This document shows, piece by piece, positions 21,601-36,600 of a stretch of 64,000 bases of DNA (position 1 is the stretch's first letter; each line of letters starts with the position of its first letter). The translations under genes were made by a program, and so were the position numbers. Source of the DNA: Nemertoderma westbladi (taxonomy: Eukaryota; Xenacoelomorpha; Nemertodermatida; Nemertodermatidae); contig JAUCBJ010001686.1 in NCBI GenBank assembly GCA_032718475.1, positions 1 to 64,000 on the forward strand, in the 5' to 3' direction. Below the pieces are notes generated by a model. That model was not told the origin of the DNA and searched no databases. It saw only the letters and a program-made list of their open reading frames with translations.

Positions 21601-24600
21601 AGCAAGTTGCTGAAGTGATTTTTCCACTTCCCAACACGTTCTTCAGGACTATCGGCTTTGAGGCGCCCCTTTGCATAACTTTTCCGACCAGATACCTCCT
21701 CATTTACAGTTTGCCCGGTAAGTCTTGATTGTTGCTGTATGTGAGCAGTTGTAATTGCTTAAATTTTATCCTATGTACTTTTCCTGGCTGATGTTGTAGG
21801 CCAATTTAAGATCGTCCTTAGCTTTCTCAACCTTGTTAATGTTTTCAGTTGTTGGTTGTTCGGTTTTAACTTTGTAGGCTATCTTAAGATCTTCTCTCTT
21901 ACAAGTAAACTCAGAGTTTTGCCCTGGCACATACTGTTTTCGTTTGGGTTTCTGAGGGATATGCCTCTTAGCTGATTCCTTGTGGGCTGTTATTATATTC
22001 TGGTATATTGAATCGTTGGACTGGTCTTCATCCATTGACTGAAGTGCTTCAAAGCGGTTTTGAACTTCTAATGTGTAAGCATCCTTTGAGCTTAAGCTTG
22101 AATACAACCAATATTAAAAACCTGCTGCTTGGTTAAAGCCAATTGGGGGTCAAAGGTCAACGTTAAAGATGTCTGGATATAGATAAGAGTAATCACAGGT
22201 GTCACTTATGACACTCTTTGGTCCTCTTTGTGACAGTTGGACAACACTGATGACCCATTCCATCAGATCTCAGAGGAAATCAGATCTCTCCAGGCACCTG
22301 AAGACTAAGTTCTTTCGAGCCACAGTGGAAAGTGTATTTTTATACGGGGGTGAGACCTGGACACTGACTAAATCACTTGAACAACGAATTGATGGTTGCT
22401 ACACAAGACTACTAAGGGCAGCCCTAAACATCAGCTGGAGACAACACATGACAAACGCCGAGCTTTATGGTACAATACCACCTGTATCAACCACCGTCCG
22501 TGAACGCAGATTAAGATTCAGTGGGCACTGCTGGCGAAGTAAAGACGAGGTCATACCAGATCTACTTCTCTGGCAACCAACTCATGGAAAGCGTAGTCGT
22601 GGACGACCTGCCATAACATATATAGATCAACTTGAAAGGGATACTGAACTTGGGAGAAACGAAATTGCGACAACTATGGAGAATCGGGAAGCCTGGAAGG
22701 ATCTCATTTCCACTGTCCGAGTTCGCTCGACCTAGTAGTAGTAGATGACCCATTGTGTGTCAGGGCGCTAATCAGTCTGATTAATTAGAATAATCAATTA
22801 AACCCTAATTAGGAGTCGTAAGACACCTATAAGGGATAAAATGTACTAATTAATTGATGACACCCGTCAATTAGGGTCTAATTAGCCTAATTGGGAGCTT
22901 CACCCAGACAGTCTGGCGCCAATGACACCCTATGGGTGCTATGACTCATCGATGAGTTATGAGTGAGGTCCAACTGTCGCAAAGAGGACCAAACGCCTAC
23001 TACTCATCTACAATCAGACTCTATACAACATTGGAGGTGTTCCATTAATCTCCCCTAGCTTGACACTTGAACAGATAATTTATGCATGCAACTAATAAGC
23101 ACAATAAAACAATATAAAATAGGAAACAAGAAAATACAAAAAACAGAAAAATCTAAGCAAAAGCGAAGAGAATTTCAAAATACTCGCTATGTAACTAACT
23201 CAAAACAGAGATCAAGGAAAATATATCCCTTGGCCATTGGGAGACACAAAAATATTAATAATTAATAATAATATATTATAGATTATTTTTTTACATATTT
23301 ATATTATTATAATAGTATTATTATTAATATTAATATGAACTCATTGATATCTATAATATAATTGTTTGCAACTCTTTATAAATTTGTTAATACCTGTAGG
23401 TTCTGGAGCTTCTCGCAAGAAATCTACAAAATAGGGTTCGGCAGCCATCGACTCAGCTACAGAATCGCCTAATTCTTCAACAACAGTCTGGAAAATATTT
23501 AACAAATAAAATAATATAAAGAAAAAACATCCGAAATTGCAACAAAAAGATGCAATGTGCCTTGAAGGTTCCTGTGTGAGCTATTCAGCCATGAACGTTT
23601 CTAGCGTTACAAGTATATATCGCCTAATTAGTTGACATATAATGTAACAAAATATATGCAAACCTGCTTAATAGCTTTATTGAACCAATCCAAATCCTCT
23701 AAGTTGGTAAACCTGTCAGCGATAACACGTTCACATTCATGACGCCAGAGCGCCAAAGTAACATCAACTGAAGGTACAACTTCTCTATAAGAATAAAAAT
23801 AAGGCACTGAAGGTTACATTCTGTGAAAAATAAGGCACCGAAGGTTACATTCTGTGTAAAATAAGGCACCGAAGGTTACATTCTGTGTAAAATAAGGCAC
23901 CGAAGGTTACATTCTGTGTAAAATAAGGCACCGAAGGTTACATTCTGTGTAAAATAAGGCACCGAAGGTTACATTCTGTGTAAAATAAGGCACCGAAGGT
24001 TACATTCTGTGTAAAATAAGGCACCGAAGGTTACATTCTGTGTAAAATAAGGCACTGAGGGTTACATTCTGTGTAAAATAAGGCACCAAAGGTTACATTC
24101 TGTGTAAAATAAGGCACTGAAGGTTACATTCTGTGTAAAATAAGGCACCGAAGGTTACATTCTGTGTAAAATAAGGCACCGAAGGTTACATTCTGTGTAA
24201 AATAAGGCACCGAAGGTTACATTCTGTGTAAAATAAGGCACCGAAGGTTACATTCATTATGTAGGCCTATCACATACTTTTGAGTTTATTCATTAGCATC
24301 TAGTAAGTTACATATTTTTTTCAATGGCAGTTAAATGTCACCCCGTGTACATTTCAGTGTAAAAATATAATATAATAGAACTACAGTAAGTTATTAGGTT
24401 ATTAATTGTTTATAATTCGCTAGCAGATGCAAAGCTTCTACTGAATAAATTAGAGAGGGCTGCTAATGTGTTGTGGATTACATATAAATGCTAACAAAGT
24501 AAAGAGGGCTGCTAATATGTTATGGATTACATATAAATGCTAACAAAGTAGAGAGGGCTGCTAATGTGTTGTGGATTACATATAAATCCTAACAAAGTAG

Positions 24601-27600
24601 AGAGGGCTGCTAATGTGTTGTGGATTACATATAAATGCTAACAAAGTAAAGAGGGCTGCTAATGTGTTGTGGATTACATATAAATGCTAACAAAGTAAAG
24701 ACGGCTGCTAATGTGTTGTGGATTACATATAAATGCTAACAAAGTAGGGAGGGCTGCTAATGTGTTGTGGATTACATATAAATGCTAACAAAGTAGGGAG
24801 GGCTGCTAATGTGTTGTGGATTACATATAAATCCTAACAAAGTAGAGAGGGCTGCTAATGTGTTATGGATTACATATAAATGCTAACAAAGTAAAGAGGG
24901 CTGCTAATGTGTTGTGGATTACATATAAATGCTAACAAAGTAAAGAGGGCTGCTAATGTGTTGTGGATTACATATAAATGCTAACAAAGTAAAGAGGGCT
25001 GCTAATGTGTTGTGGATTACATATAAATGCTAACAAAGTAGGGAGGGCTGCTAATGTGTTGTGGATTACATATAAATGCTAACAAAGTAAAGAGGGCTGC
25101 TAATGTGTTGTGGATTACATATAAATGCTAACAAAGTAAAGAGGGCTGCTAATGTGTTATGGATTACATATAAATGCTAACAAAGTAAAGAGGGCTGCTA
25201 ATGTGTTGTGGATTACATATAAATGCTAACAAAGTAAAGAGGGCTGCTAATGTGTTATGGATTACATATAAATCCTAACAAAGTAAAGAGGGCTGCTAAT
25301 GTGTTATGGATTACATATAAATCCTAACAAAGTAAAGAGGGCTGCTAATGTGTTGTGGATTACATATAAATCCTAACAAAGTAGGGAGGGCTGCTAATGT
25401 GTTGTGGATTACATATAAATGCTAACAAAGTAAAGAGGGCTGCTAATGTGTTATGGATTACATATAAATGCTAACAAAGTAAAGAGGGCTGCTAATGTGT
25501 TATGGATTACATATAAATGCTAACAAAGTAAAGAGGGCTGCTAATGTGTTGTGGATTACATATAAATGCTAACAAAGTAAAGAGGGCTGCTAATGTGTTA
25601 TGGATTACATATAAATCCTAACAAAGTAAAGAGGGCTGCTAATGTGTTATGGATTACATATAAATCCTAACAAAGTAAAGAGGGCTGCTAATGTGTTGTG
25701 GATTACATATAAATGCTAACAAAGTAGGGAGGGCTGCTAATGTGTTGTGGATTACATATAAATGCTAACAAAGTAAAGAGGGCTGCTAATGTGTTGTGGA
25801 TTACATATAAATGCTAACAAAGTAAAGAGGGCTGCTAATGTGTTATGGATTACATATAAATGCTAACAAAGTAAAGAGGGCTGCTAATGTGTTGTGGATT
25901 ACATATAAATGCTAACAAAGTAAAGAGGGCTGCTAATGTGTTATGGATTACATATAAATCCTAACAAAGTAAAGAGGGCTGCTAATGTGTTATGGATTAC
26001 ATATAAATCCTAACAAAGTAAAGAGGGCTGCTAATGTGTTGTGGATTACATATAAATCCTAACAAAGTAGGGAGGGCTGCTAATGTGTTGTGGATTACAT
26101 ATAAATCCTAACAAAGTAAAGAGGGCTGCTAATGTGTTATGGATTACATATAAATGCTAACAAAGTAAAGAGGGCTGCTAATGTGTTGTGGATTACATAT
26201 AAATGCTAACAAAGTAAAGAGGGCTGCTAATGTGTTATGGATTACATATAAATCCTAACAAAGTAAAGAGGGCTGCTAATGTGTTATGGATTACATATAA
26301 ATGCTAACAAAGTAAAGAGGGCTGCTAATGTGTTGTGGATTACATATAAATCCTAACAAAGTAAAGAGGGCTGCTAATGTGTTGTGGATTACATATAAAT
26401 CCTAACAAAGTAGGGAGGGCTGCTAATGTGTTGTGGATTACATATAAATCCTAACAAAGTAGGGAGGGCTGCTAATGTGTTGTGGATTACATATAAATGC
26501 TAACAAAGTAAAGAGGGCTGCTAATGTGTTATGGATTACATATAAATCCTAACAAAGTAAAGAGGGCTGCTAATGTGTTGTGGATTACATATAAATCCTA
26601 ACAAAGTAGGGAGGGCTGCTAATGTGTTGTGGATTACATATAAATCCTAACAAAGTAGGGAGGGCTGCTAATGTGTTGTGGATTACATATAAATCCTAAC
26701 AAAGTAGGGAGGGCTGCTAATGTGTTGTGGATTACATATAAATCCTAACAAAGTAGGGAGGGCTGCTAATGTGTTATGGATTACATATAAATCCTAACAA
26801 AGTAAAGAGGGCTGCTAATGTGTTGTGGATTACATATAAATCCTAACAAAGTAAAGAGGGCTGCTAATGTGTTGTGGATTACATATAAATCCTAACAAAG
26901 TAGGGAGGGCTGCTAATGTGTTGTGGATTACATATAAATCCTAACAAAGTAGGGAGGGCTGCTAATGTGTTATGGATTACATATAAATCCTAACAAAGTA
27001 GGGAGGGCTGCTAATGTGTTATGGATTACATATAAATCCTAACAAAGTAGAGAGGGCTGCTAATGTGTTGTGGATTACATATAAATGCTAACAAAGTAAA
27101 GAGGGCTGCTAATGTGTTGTGGATTACATATAAATCCTAACAAAGTAGGGAGGGCTGCTAATGTGTTATGGATTACATATAAATCCTAACAAAGTAAAGA
27201 GGGCTGCTAATGTGTTGTGGATTACATATAAATGCTAACAAAGTAAAGAGGGCTGCTAATGTGTTGTGGATTACATATAAATCCTAACAAAGTAGGGAGG
27301 GCTGCTAATGTGTTGTGGATTACATATAAATCCTAACAAAGTAGGGAGGGCTGCTAATGTGTTATGGATTACATATAAATCCTAACAAAGTAGGGAGGGC
27401 TGCTAATGTGTTATGGATTACATATAAATCCTAACAAAGTAAAGAGGGCTGCTAATGTGTTGTGGATTACATATAAATGCTAACAAAGTAAAGAGGGCTG
27501 CTAATGTGTTGTGGATTACATATAAATCCTAACAAAGTAGGGAGGGCTGCTAATGTGTTGTGGATTACATATAAATCCTAACAAAGTAGGGAGGGCTGCT

Positions 27601-30600
27601 AATGTGTTATGGATTACATATAAATCCTAACAAAGTAGGGAGGGCTGCTAATGTGTTGTGGATTACATATAAATCCTAACAAAGTAGGGAGGGCTGCTAA
27701 TGTGTTATGGATTACATATAAATCCTAACAAAGTAGGGAGGGCTGCTAATGTGTTGTGGATTACATATAAATGCTAACAAAGTAAAGAGGGCTGCTAATG
27801 TGTTGTGGATTACATATAAATCCTAACAAAGTAGGGAGGGCTGCTAATGTGTTGTGGATTACATATAAATGCTAACAAAGTAAAGAGGGCTGCTAATGTG
27901 TTGTGGATTACATATAAATCCTAACAAAGTAGGGAGGGCTGCTAATGTGTTGTGGATTACATATAAATCCTAACAAAGTAGGGAGGGCTGCTAATGTGTT
28001 ATGGATTACATATAAATCCTAACAAAGTAGGGAGGGCTGCTAATGTGTTGTGGATTACATATAAATGCTAACAAAGTAAAGAGGGCTGCTAATGTGTTGT
28101 GGATTACATATAAATCCTAACAAAGTAGGGAGGGCTGCTAATGTGTTGTGGATTACATATAAATCCTAACAAAGTAGGGAGGGCTGCTAATGTGTTATGG
28201 ATTACATATAAATCCTAACAAAGTAGGGAGGGCTGCTAATGTGTTGTGGATTACATATAAATGCTAACAAAGTAAAGAGGGCTGCTAATGTGTTATGGAT
28301 TACATATAAATCCTAACAAAGTAGGGAGGGCTGCTAATGTGTTGTGGATTACATATAAATGCTAACAAAGTAAAGAGGGCTGCTAATGTGTTGTGGATTA
28401 CATATAAATCCTAACAAAGTAGGGAGGGCTGCTAATGTGTTGTGGATTACATATAAATCCTAACAAAGTAGGGAGGGCTGCTAATGTGTTATGGATTACA
28501 TATAAATCCTAACAAAGTAGGGAGGGCTGCTAATGTGTTATGGATTACATATAAATCCTAACAAAGTAAAGAGGGCTGCTAATGTGTTGTGGATTACATA
28601 TAAATGCTAACAAAGTAAAGAGGGCTGCTAATGTGTTGTGGATTACATATAAATCCTAACAAAGTAAAGAGGGCTGCTAATGTGTTATGGATTACATATA
28701 AATCCTAACAAAGTAGAGAGGGCTGCTAATGTGTTATGGATTACATATAAATCCTAACAAAGTAAAGAGGGCTGCTAATGTGTTATGGATTACATATAAA
28801 TCCTAACAAAGTAAAGAGGGCTGCTAATGTGTTATGGATTACATATAAATGCTAACAAAGTAAAGAGGGCTGCTAATGTGTTGTGGATTACATATAAATC
28901 CTAACAAAGTAGGGAGGGCTGCTAATGTGTTATGGATTACATATAAATCCTAACAAAGTAGGGAGGGCTGCTAATGTGTTATGGATTACATATAAATCCT
29001 AACAAAGTAGGGAGGGCTGCTAATGTGTTGTGGATTACATATAAATCCTAACAAAGTAAAGAGGGCTGCTAATGTGTTATGGATTACATATAAATGCTAA
29101 CAAAGTAAAGAGGGCTGCTAATGTGTTGTGGATTACATATAAATCCTAACAAAGTAGGGAGGGCTGCTAATGTGTTATGGATTACATATAAATCCTAACA
29201 AAGTAGGGAGGGCTGCTAATGTGTTATGGATTACATATAAATCCTAACAAAGTAGGGAGGGCTGCTAATGTGTTGTGGATTACATATAAATGCTAACAAA
29301 GTAAAGAGGGCTGCTAATGTGTTGTGGATTACATATAAATGCTAACAAAGTAAAGAGGGCTGCTAATGTGTTGTGGATTACATATAAATCCTAACAAAGT
29401 AGGGAGGGCTGCTAATGTGTTATGGATTACATATAAATCCTAACAAAGTAAAGAGGGCTGCTAATGTGTTATGGATTACATATAAATGCTAACAAAGTAA
29501 AGAGGGCTGCTAATGTGTTGTGGATTACATATAAATCCTAACAAAGTAGGGAGGGCTGCTAATGTGTTATGGATTACATATAAATCCTAACAAAGTAGGG
29601 AGGGCTGCTAATGTGTTGTGGATTACATATAAATGCTAACAAAGTAGGGAGGGCTGCTAATGTGTTATGGATTACATATAAATCCTAACAAAGTAAAGAG
29701 GGCTGCTAATGTGTTATGGATTACATATAAATCCTAACAAAGTAGGGAGGGCTGCTAATGTGTTGTGGATTACATATAAATCCTAACAAAGTAAAGAGGG
29801 CTGCTAATGTGTTATGGATTACATATAAATCCTAACAAAGTAAAGAGGGCTGCTAATGTGTTATGGATTACATATAAATCCTAACAAAGTAAAGAGGGCT
29901 GCTAATGTGTTATGGATTACATATAAATCCTAACAAAGTAGGGAGGGCTGCTAATGTGTTGTGGATTACATATAAATGCTAACAAAGTAGGGAGGGCTGC
30001 TAATGTGTTATGGATTACATATAAATCCTAACAAAGTAAAGAGGGCTGCTAATGTGTTATGGATTACATATAAATCCTAACAAAGTAGGGAGGGCTGCTA
30101 ATGTGTTGTGGATTACATATAAATCCTAACAAAGTAAAGAGGGCTGCTAATGTGTTATGGATTACATATAAATGCTAACAAAGTAGAGAGGGCTGCTAAT
30201 GTGTTGTGGATTACATATAAATGCTAACAAAGTAAAGAGGGCTGCTAATGTGTTGTGGATTACATATAAATGCTAACAAAGTAAAGAGGGCTGCTAATGT
30301 GTTGTGGATTACATATAAATCCTAACAAAGTAGGGAGGGCTGCTAATGTGTTGTGGATTACATATAAATCCTAACAAAGTAGGGAGGGCTGCTAATGTGT
30401 TATGGATTACATATAAATCCTAACAAAGTAGGGAGGGCTGCTAATGTGTTATGGATTACATATAAATCCTAACAAAGTAAAGAGGGCTGCTAATGTGTTA
30501 TGGATTACATATAAATCCTAACAAAGTAGGGAGGGCTGCTAATGTGTTATGGATTACATATAAATCCTAACAAAGTAGGGAGGGCTGCTAATGTGTTGTG

Positions 30601-33600
30601 GATTACATATAAATCCTAACAAAGTAGGGAGGGCTGCTAATGTGTTGTGGATTACATATAAATCCTAACAAAGTAAAGAGGGCTGCTAATGTGTTGTGGA
30701 TTACATATAAATGCTAACAAAGTAGGGAGGGCTGCTAATGTGTTGTGGATTACATATAAATCCTAACAAAGTAGGGAGGGCTGCTAATGTGTTGTGGATT
30801 ACATATAAATCCTAACAAAGTAAAGAGGGCTGCTAATGTGTTGTGGATTACATATAAATGCTAACAAAGTAGGGAGGGCTGCTAATGTGTTGTGGATTAC
30901 ATATAAATCCTAACAAAGTAGAGAGGGCTGCTAATGTGTTGTGGATTACATATAAATGCTAACAAAGTAAAGAGGGCTGCTAATGTGTTGTGGATTACAT
31001 ATAAATCCTAACAAAGTAGAGAGGGCTGCTAATGTGTTGTGGATTACATATAAATCCTAACAAAGTAGAGAGGGCTGCTAATGTGTTGTGGATTACATAT
31101 AAATCCTAACAAAGTAGAGAGGGCTGCTAATGTGTTGTGGATTACATATAAATGCTAACAAAGTAAAGAGGGCTGCTAATGTGTTGTGGATTACATATAA
31201 ATCCTAACAAAGTAGGGAGGGCTGCTAATGTGTTGTGGATTACATATAAATCCTAACAAAGTAGAGAGGGCTGCTAATGTGTTGTGGATTACATATAAAT
31301 CCTAACAAAGTAGAGAGGGCTGCTAATGTGTTGTGGATTACATATAAATGCTAACAAAGTAAAGAGGGCTGCTAATGTGTTGTGGATTACATATAAATGC
31401 TAACAAAGTAGGGAGGGCTGCTAATGTGTTGTGGATTACATATAAATCCTAACAAAGTAGGGAGGGCTGCTAATGTGTTGTGGATTACATATAAATCCTA
31501 ACAAAGTAGAGAGGGCTGCTAATGTGTTGTGGATTACATATAAATCCTAACAAAGTAGAGAGGGCTGCTAATGTGTTGTGGATTACATATAAATGCTAAC
31601 AAAGTAAAGAGGGCTGCTAATGTGTTGTGGATTACATATAAATCCTAACAAAGTAGAGAGGGCTGCTAATGTGTTGTGGATTACATATAAATCCTAACAA
31701 AGTAGGGAGGGCTGCTAATGTGTTATGGATTACATATAAATCCTAACAAAGTAGGGAGGGCTGCTAATGTGTTGTGGATTACATATAAATGCTAACAAAG
31801 TAAAGAGGGCTGCTAATGTGTTGTGGATTACATATAAATCCTAACAAAGTAGAGAGGGCTGCTAATGTGTTGTGGATTACATATAAATCCTAACAAAGTA
31901 GGGAGGGCTGCTAATGTGTTATGGATTACATATAAATCCTAACAAAGTAGGGAGGGCTGCTAATGTGTTGTGGATTACATATAAATGCTAACAAAGTAAA
32001 GAGGGCTGCTAATGTGTTGTGGATTACATATAAATCCTAACAAAGTAGAGAGGGCTGCTAATGTGTTGTGGATTACATATAAATCCTAACAAAGTAAAGA
32101 GGGCTGCTAATGTGTTATGGATTACATATAAATCCTAACAAAGTAAAGAGGGCTGCTAATGTGTTATGGATTACATATAAATCCTAACAAAGTAAAGAGG
32201 GCTGCTAATGTGTTGTGGATTACATATAAATCCTAACAAAGTAAAGAGGGCTGCTAATGTGTTGTGGATTACATATAAATCCTAACAAAGTAGGGAGGGC
32301 TGCTAATGTGTTGTGGATTACATATAAATCCTAACAAAGTAAAGAGGGCTGCTAATGTGTTGTGGATTACATATAAATCCTAACAAAGTAGGGAGGGCTG
32401 CTAATGTGTTGTGGATTACATATAAATCCTAACAAAGTAAAGAGGGCTGCTAATGTGTTATGGATTACATATAAATCCTAACAAAGTAAAGAGGGCTGCT
32501 AATGTGTTATGGATTACATATAAATCCTAACAAAGTAGGGAGGGCTGCTAATGTGTTATGGATTACATATAAATCCTAACAAAGTAAAGAGGGCTGCTAA
32601 TGTGTTATGGATTACATATAAATGCTAACAAAGTAAAGAGGGCTGCTAATGTGTTATGGATTACATATAAATCCTAACAAAGTAGAGAGGGCTGCTAATG
32701 TGTTATGGATTACATATAAATCCTAACAAAGTAAAGAGGGCTGCTAATGTGTTATGGATTACATATAAATCCTAACAAAGTAAAGAGGGCTGCTAATGTG
32801 TTATGGATTACATATAAATCCTAACAAAGTAGGGAGGGCTGCTAATGTGTTATGGATTACATATAAATCCTAACAAAGTAGAGAGGGCTGCTAATGTGTT
32901 ATGGATTACATATAAATCCTAACAAAGTAGAGAGGGCTGCTAATGTGTTATGGATTACATATAAATCCTAACAAAGTAGGGAGGGCTGCTAATGTGTTAT
33001 GGATTACATATAAATCCTAACAAAGTAGAGAGGGCTGCTAATGTGTTATGGATTACATATAAATCCTAACAAAGTAGGGAGGGCTGCTAATGTGTTATGG
33101 ATTACATATAAATCCTAACAAAGTAGAGAGGGCTGCTAATGTGTTATGGATTACATATAAATCCTAACAAAGTAGGGAGGGCTGCTAATGTGTTATGGAT
33201 TACATATAAATCCTAACAAAGTAGGGAGGGCTGCTAATGTGTTATGGATTACATATAAATCCTAACAAAGTAGAGAGGGCTGCTAATGTGTTATGGATTA
33301 CATATAAATCCTAACAAAGTAAAGAGGGCTGCTAATGTGTTATGGATTACATATAAATGCTAACAAAGTAAAGAGGGCTGCTAATGTGTTATGGATTACA
33401 TATAAATCCTAACAAAGTAGGGAGGGCTGCTAATGTGTTATGGATTACATATAAATGCTAACAAAGTAAAGAGGGCTGCTAATGTGTTATGGATTACATA
33501 TAAATGCTAACAAAGTAAAGAGGGCTGCTAATGTGTTATGGATTACATATAAATGCTAACAAAGTAAAGAGGGCTGCTAATGTGTTATGGATTACATATA

Positions 33601-36600
33601 AATGCTAACAAAGCAAAGAGGGCTGCTAATGTGTTATGGATTACATATAAATCCTAACAAAGTAGGGAGGGCTGCTAATGTGTTATGGATTACATATAAA
33701 TGCTAACAAAGTAAAGAGGGCTGCTAATGTGTTATGGATTACATATAAATGCTAACAAAGTAAAGAGGGCTGCTAATGTGTTATGGATTACATATAAATC
33801 CTAACAAAGTAAAGAGGGCTGCTAATGTGTTATGGATTACATATAAATCCTAACAAAGTAGGGAGGGCTGCTAATGTGTTATGGATTACATATAAATGCT
33901 AACAAAGTAAAGAGGGCTGCTAATGTGTTGTGGATTACATATAAATCCTAACAAAGTAGAGAGGGCTGCTAATGTGTTATGGATTACATATAAATGCTAA
34001 CAAAGTAGGGAGGGCTGCTAATGTGTTGTGGATTACATATAAATCCTAACAAAGTAAAGAGGGCTGCTAATGTGTTATGGATTACATATAAATCCTAACA
34101 AAGTAGGGAGGGCTGCTAATGTGTTATGGATTACATATAAATGCTAACAAAGTAGGGAGGGCTGCTAATGTGTTGTGGATTACATATAAATCCTAACAAA
34201 GTAGGGAGGGCTGCTAATGTGTTATGGATTACATATAAATCCTAACAAAGTAGAGAGGGCTGCTAATGTGTTGTGGATTACATATAAATCCTAACAAAGT
34301 AGGGAGGGCTGCTAATGTGTTATGGATTACATATAAATCCTAACAAAGTAGAGAGGGCTGCTAATGTGTTGTGGATTACATATAAATGCTAACAAAGTAA
34401 AGAGGGCTGCTAATGTGTTGTGGATTACATATAAATGCTAACAAAGTAAAGAGGGCTGCTAATGTGTTGTGGATTACATATAAATGCTAACAAAGTAAAG
34501 AGGGCTGCTAATGTGTTATGGATTACATATAAATCCTAACAAAGTAGGGAGGGCTGCTAATGTGTTATGGATTACATATAAATCCTAACAAAGTAGGGAG
34601 GGCTGCTAATGTGTTATGGATTACATATAAATGCTAACAAAGTAGAGAGGGCTGCTAATGTGTTGTGGATTACATATAAATGCTAACAAAGTAAAGAGGG
34701 CTGCTAATGTGTTGTGGATTACATATAAATGCTAACAAAGTAAAGAGGGCTGCTAATGTGTTGTGGATTACATATAAATGCTAACAAAGTAAAGAGGGCT
34801 GCTAATGTGTTGTGGATTACATATAAATGCTAACAAAGTAAAGAGGGCTGCTAATGTGTTGTGGATTACATATAAATGCTAACAAAGTAAAGAGGGCTGC
34901 TAATGTGTTATGGATTACATATAAATCCTAACAAAGTAGGGAGGGCTGCTAATGTGTTATGGATTACATATAAATCCTAACAAAGTAGGGAGGGCTGCTA
35001 ATGTGTTATGGATTACATATAAATGCTAACAAAGTAGAGAGGGCTGCTAATGTGTTGTGGATTACATATAAATGCTAACAAAGTAAAGAGGGCTGCTAAT
35101 GTGTTGTGGATTACATATAAATGCTAACAAAGTAAAGAGGGCTGCTAATGTGTTGTGGATTACATATAAATGCTAACAAAGTAAAGAGGGCTGCTAATGT
35201 GTTATGGATTACATATAAATCCTAACAAAGTAGGGAGGGCTGCTAATGTGTTATGGATTACATATAAATCCTAACAAAGTAGGGAGGGCTGCTAATGTGT
35301 TATGGATTACATATAAATGCTAACAAAGTAGAGAGGGCTGCTAATGTGTTGTGGATTACATATAAATGCTAACAAAGTAAAGAGGGCTGCTAATGTGTTA
35401 TGGATTACATATAAATCCTAACAAAGTAGAGAGGGCTGCTAATGTGTTGTGGATTACATATAAATGCTAACAAAGTAAAGAGGGCTGCTAATGTGTTGTG
35501 GATTACATATAAATGCTAACAAAGTAAAGAGGGCTGCTAATGTGTTATGGATTACATATAAATCCTAACAAAGTAGGGAGGGCTGCTAATGTGTTATGGA
35601 TTACATATAAATGCTAACAAAGTAGAGAGGGCTGCTAATGTGTTGTGGATTACATATAAATGCTAACAAAGTAAAGAGGGCTGCTAATGTGTTGTGGATT
35701 ACATATAAATGCTAACTTCGTAGAGAGGGCTGCTAATGTGTTGTGGATTACATATAAATGCTAACAAAGTAGAGAGGGCTGCTAATGTGTTGTGGATTAC
35801 ATATAAATGCTAACAAAGTAGGGAGGGCTGCTAATGTGTTGTGGATTACATATAAATGCTAACAAAGTAGGGAGGGCTGCTAATGTGTTGTGGATTACAT
35901 ATAAATGCTAACAAAGTAAAGAGGGCTGCTAATGTGTTGTGGATTACATATAAATGCTAACAAAGTAAAGAGGGCTGCTAATGTGTTATGGATTACATAT
36001 AAATCCTAACAAAGTAGGGAGGGCTGCTAATGTGTTGTGGATTACATATAAATCCTAACAAAGTAGAGAGGGCTGCTAATGTGTTGTGGATTACATATAA
36101 ATGCTAACAAAGTAGAGAGGGCTGCTAATGTGTTGTGGATTACATATAAATGCTAACAAAGTAAAGAGGGCTGCTAATGTGTTGTGGATTACATATAAAT
36201 CCTAACAAAGTAGAGAGGGCTGCTAATGTGTTGTGGATTACATATAAATGCTAACAAAGTAAAGAGGGCTGCTAATGTGTTGTGGATTACATATAAATGC
36301 TAACAAAGTAGGGAGGGCTGCTAATGTGTTGTGGATTACATATAAATGCTAACAAAGTAAAGAGGGCTGCTAATGTGTTGTGGATTACATATAAATCCTA
36401 ACAAAGTAGAGAGGGCTGCTAATGTGTTGTGGATTACATATAAATGCTAACAAAGTAAAGAGGGCTGCTAATGTGTTGTGGATTACATATAAATGCTAAC
36501 AAAGTAGGGAGGGCTGCTAATGTGTTGTGGATTACATATAAATGCTAACAAAGTAGGGAGGGCTGCTAATGTGTTGTGGATTACATATAAATGCTAACAA

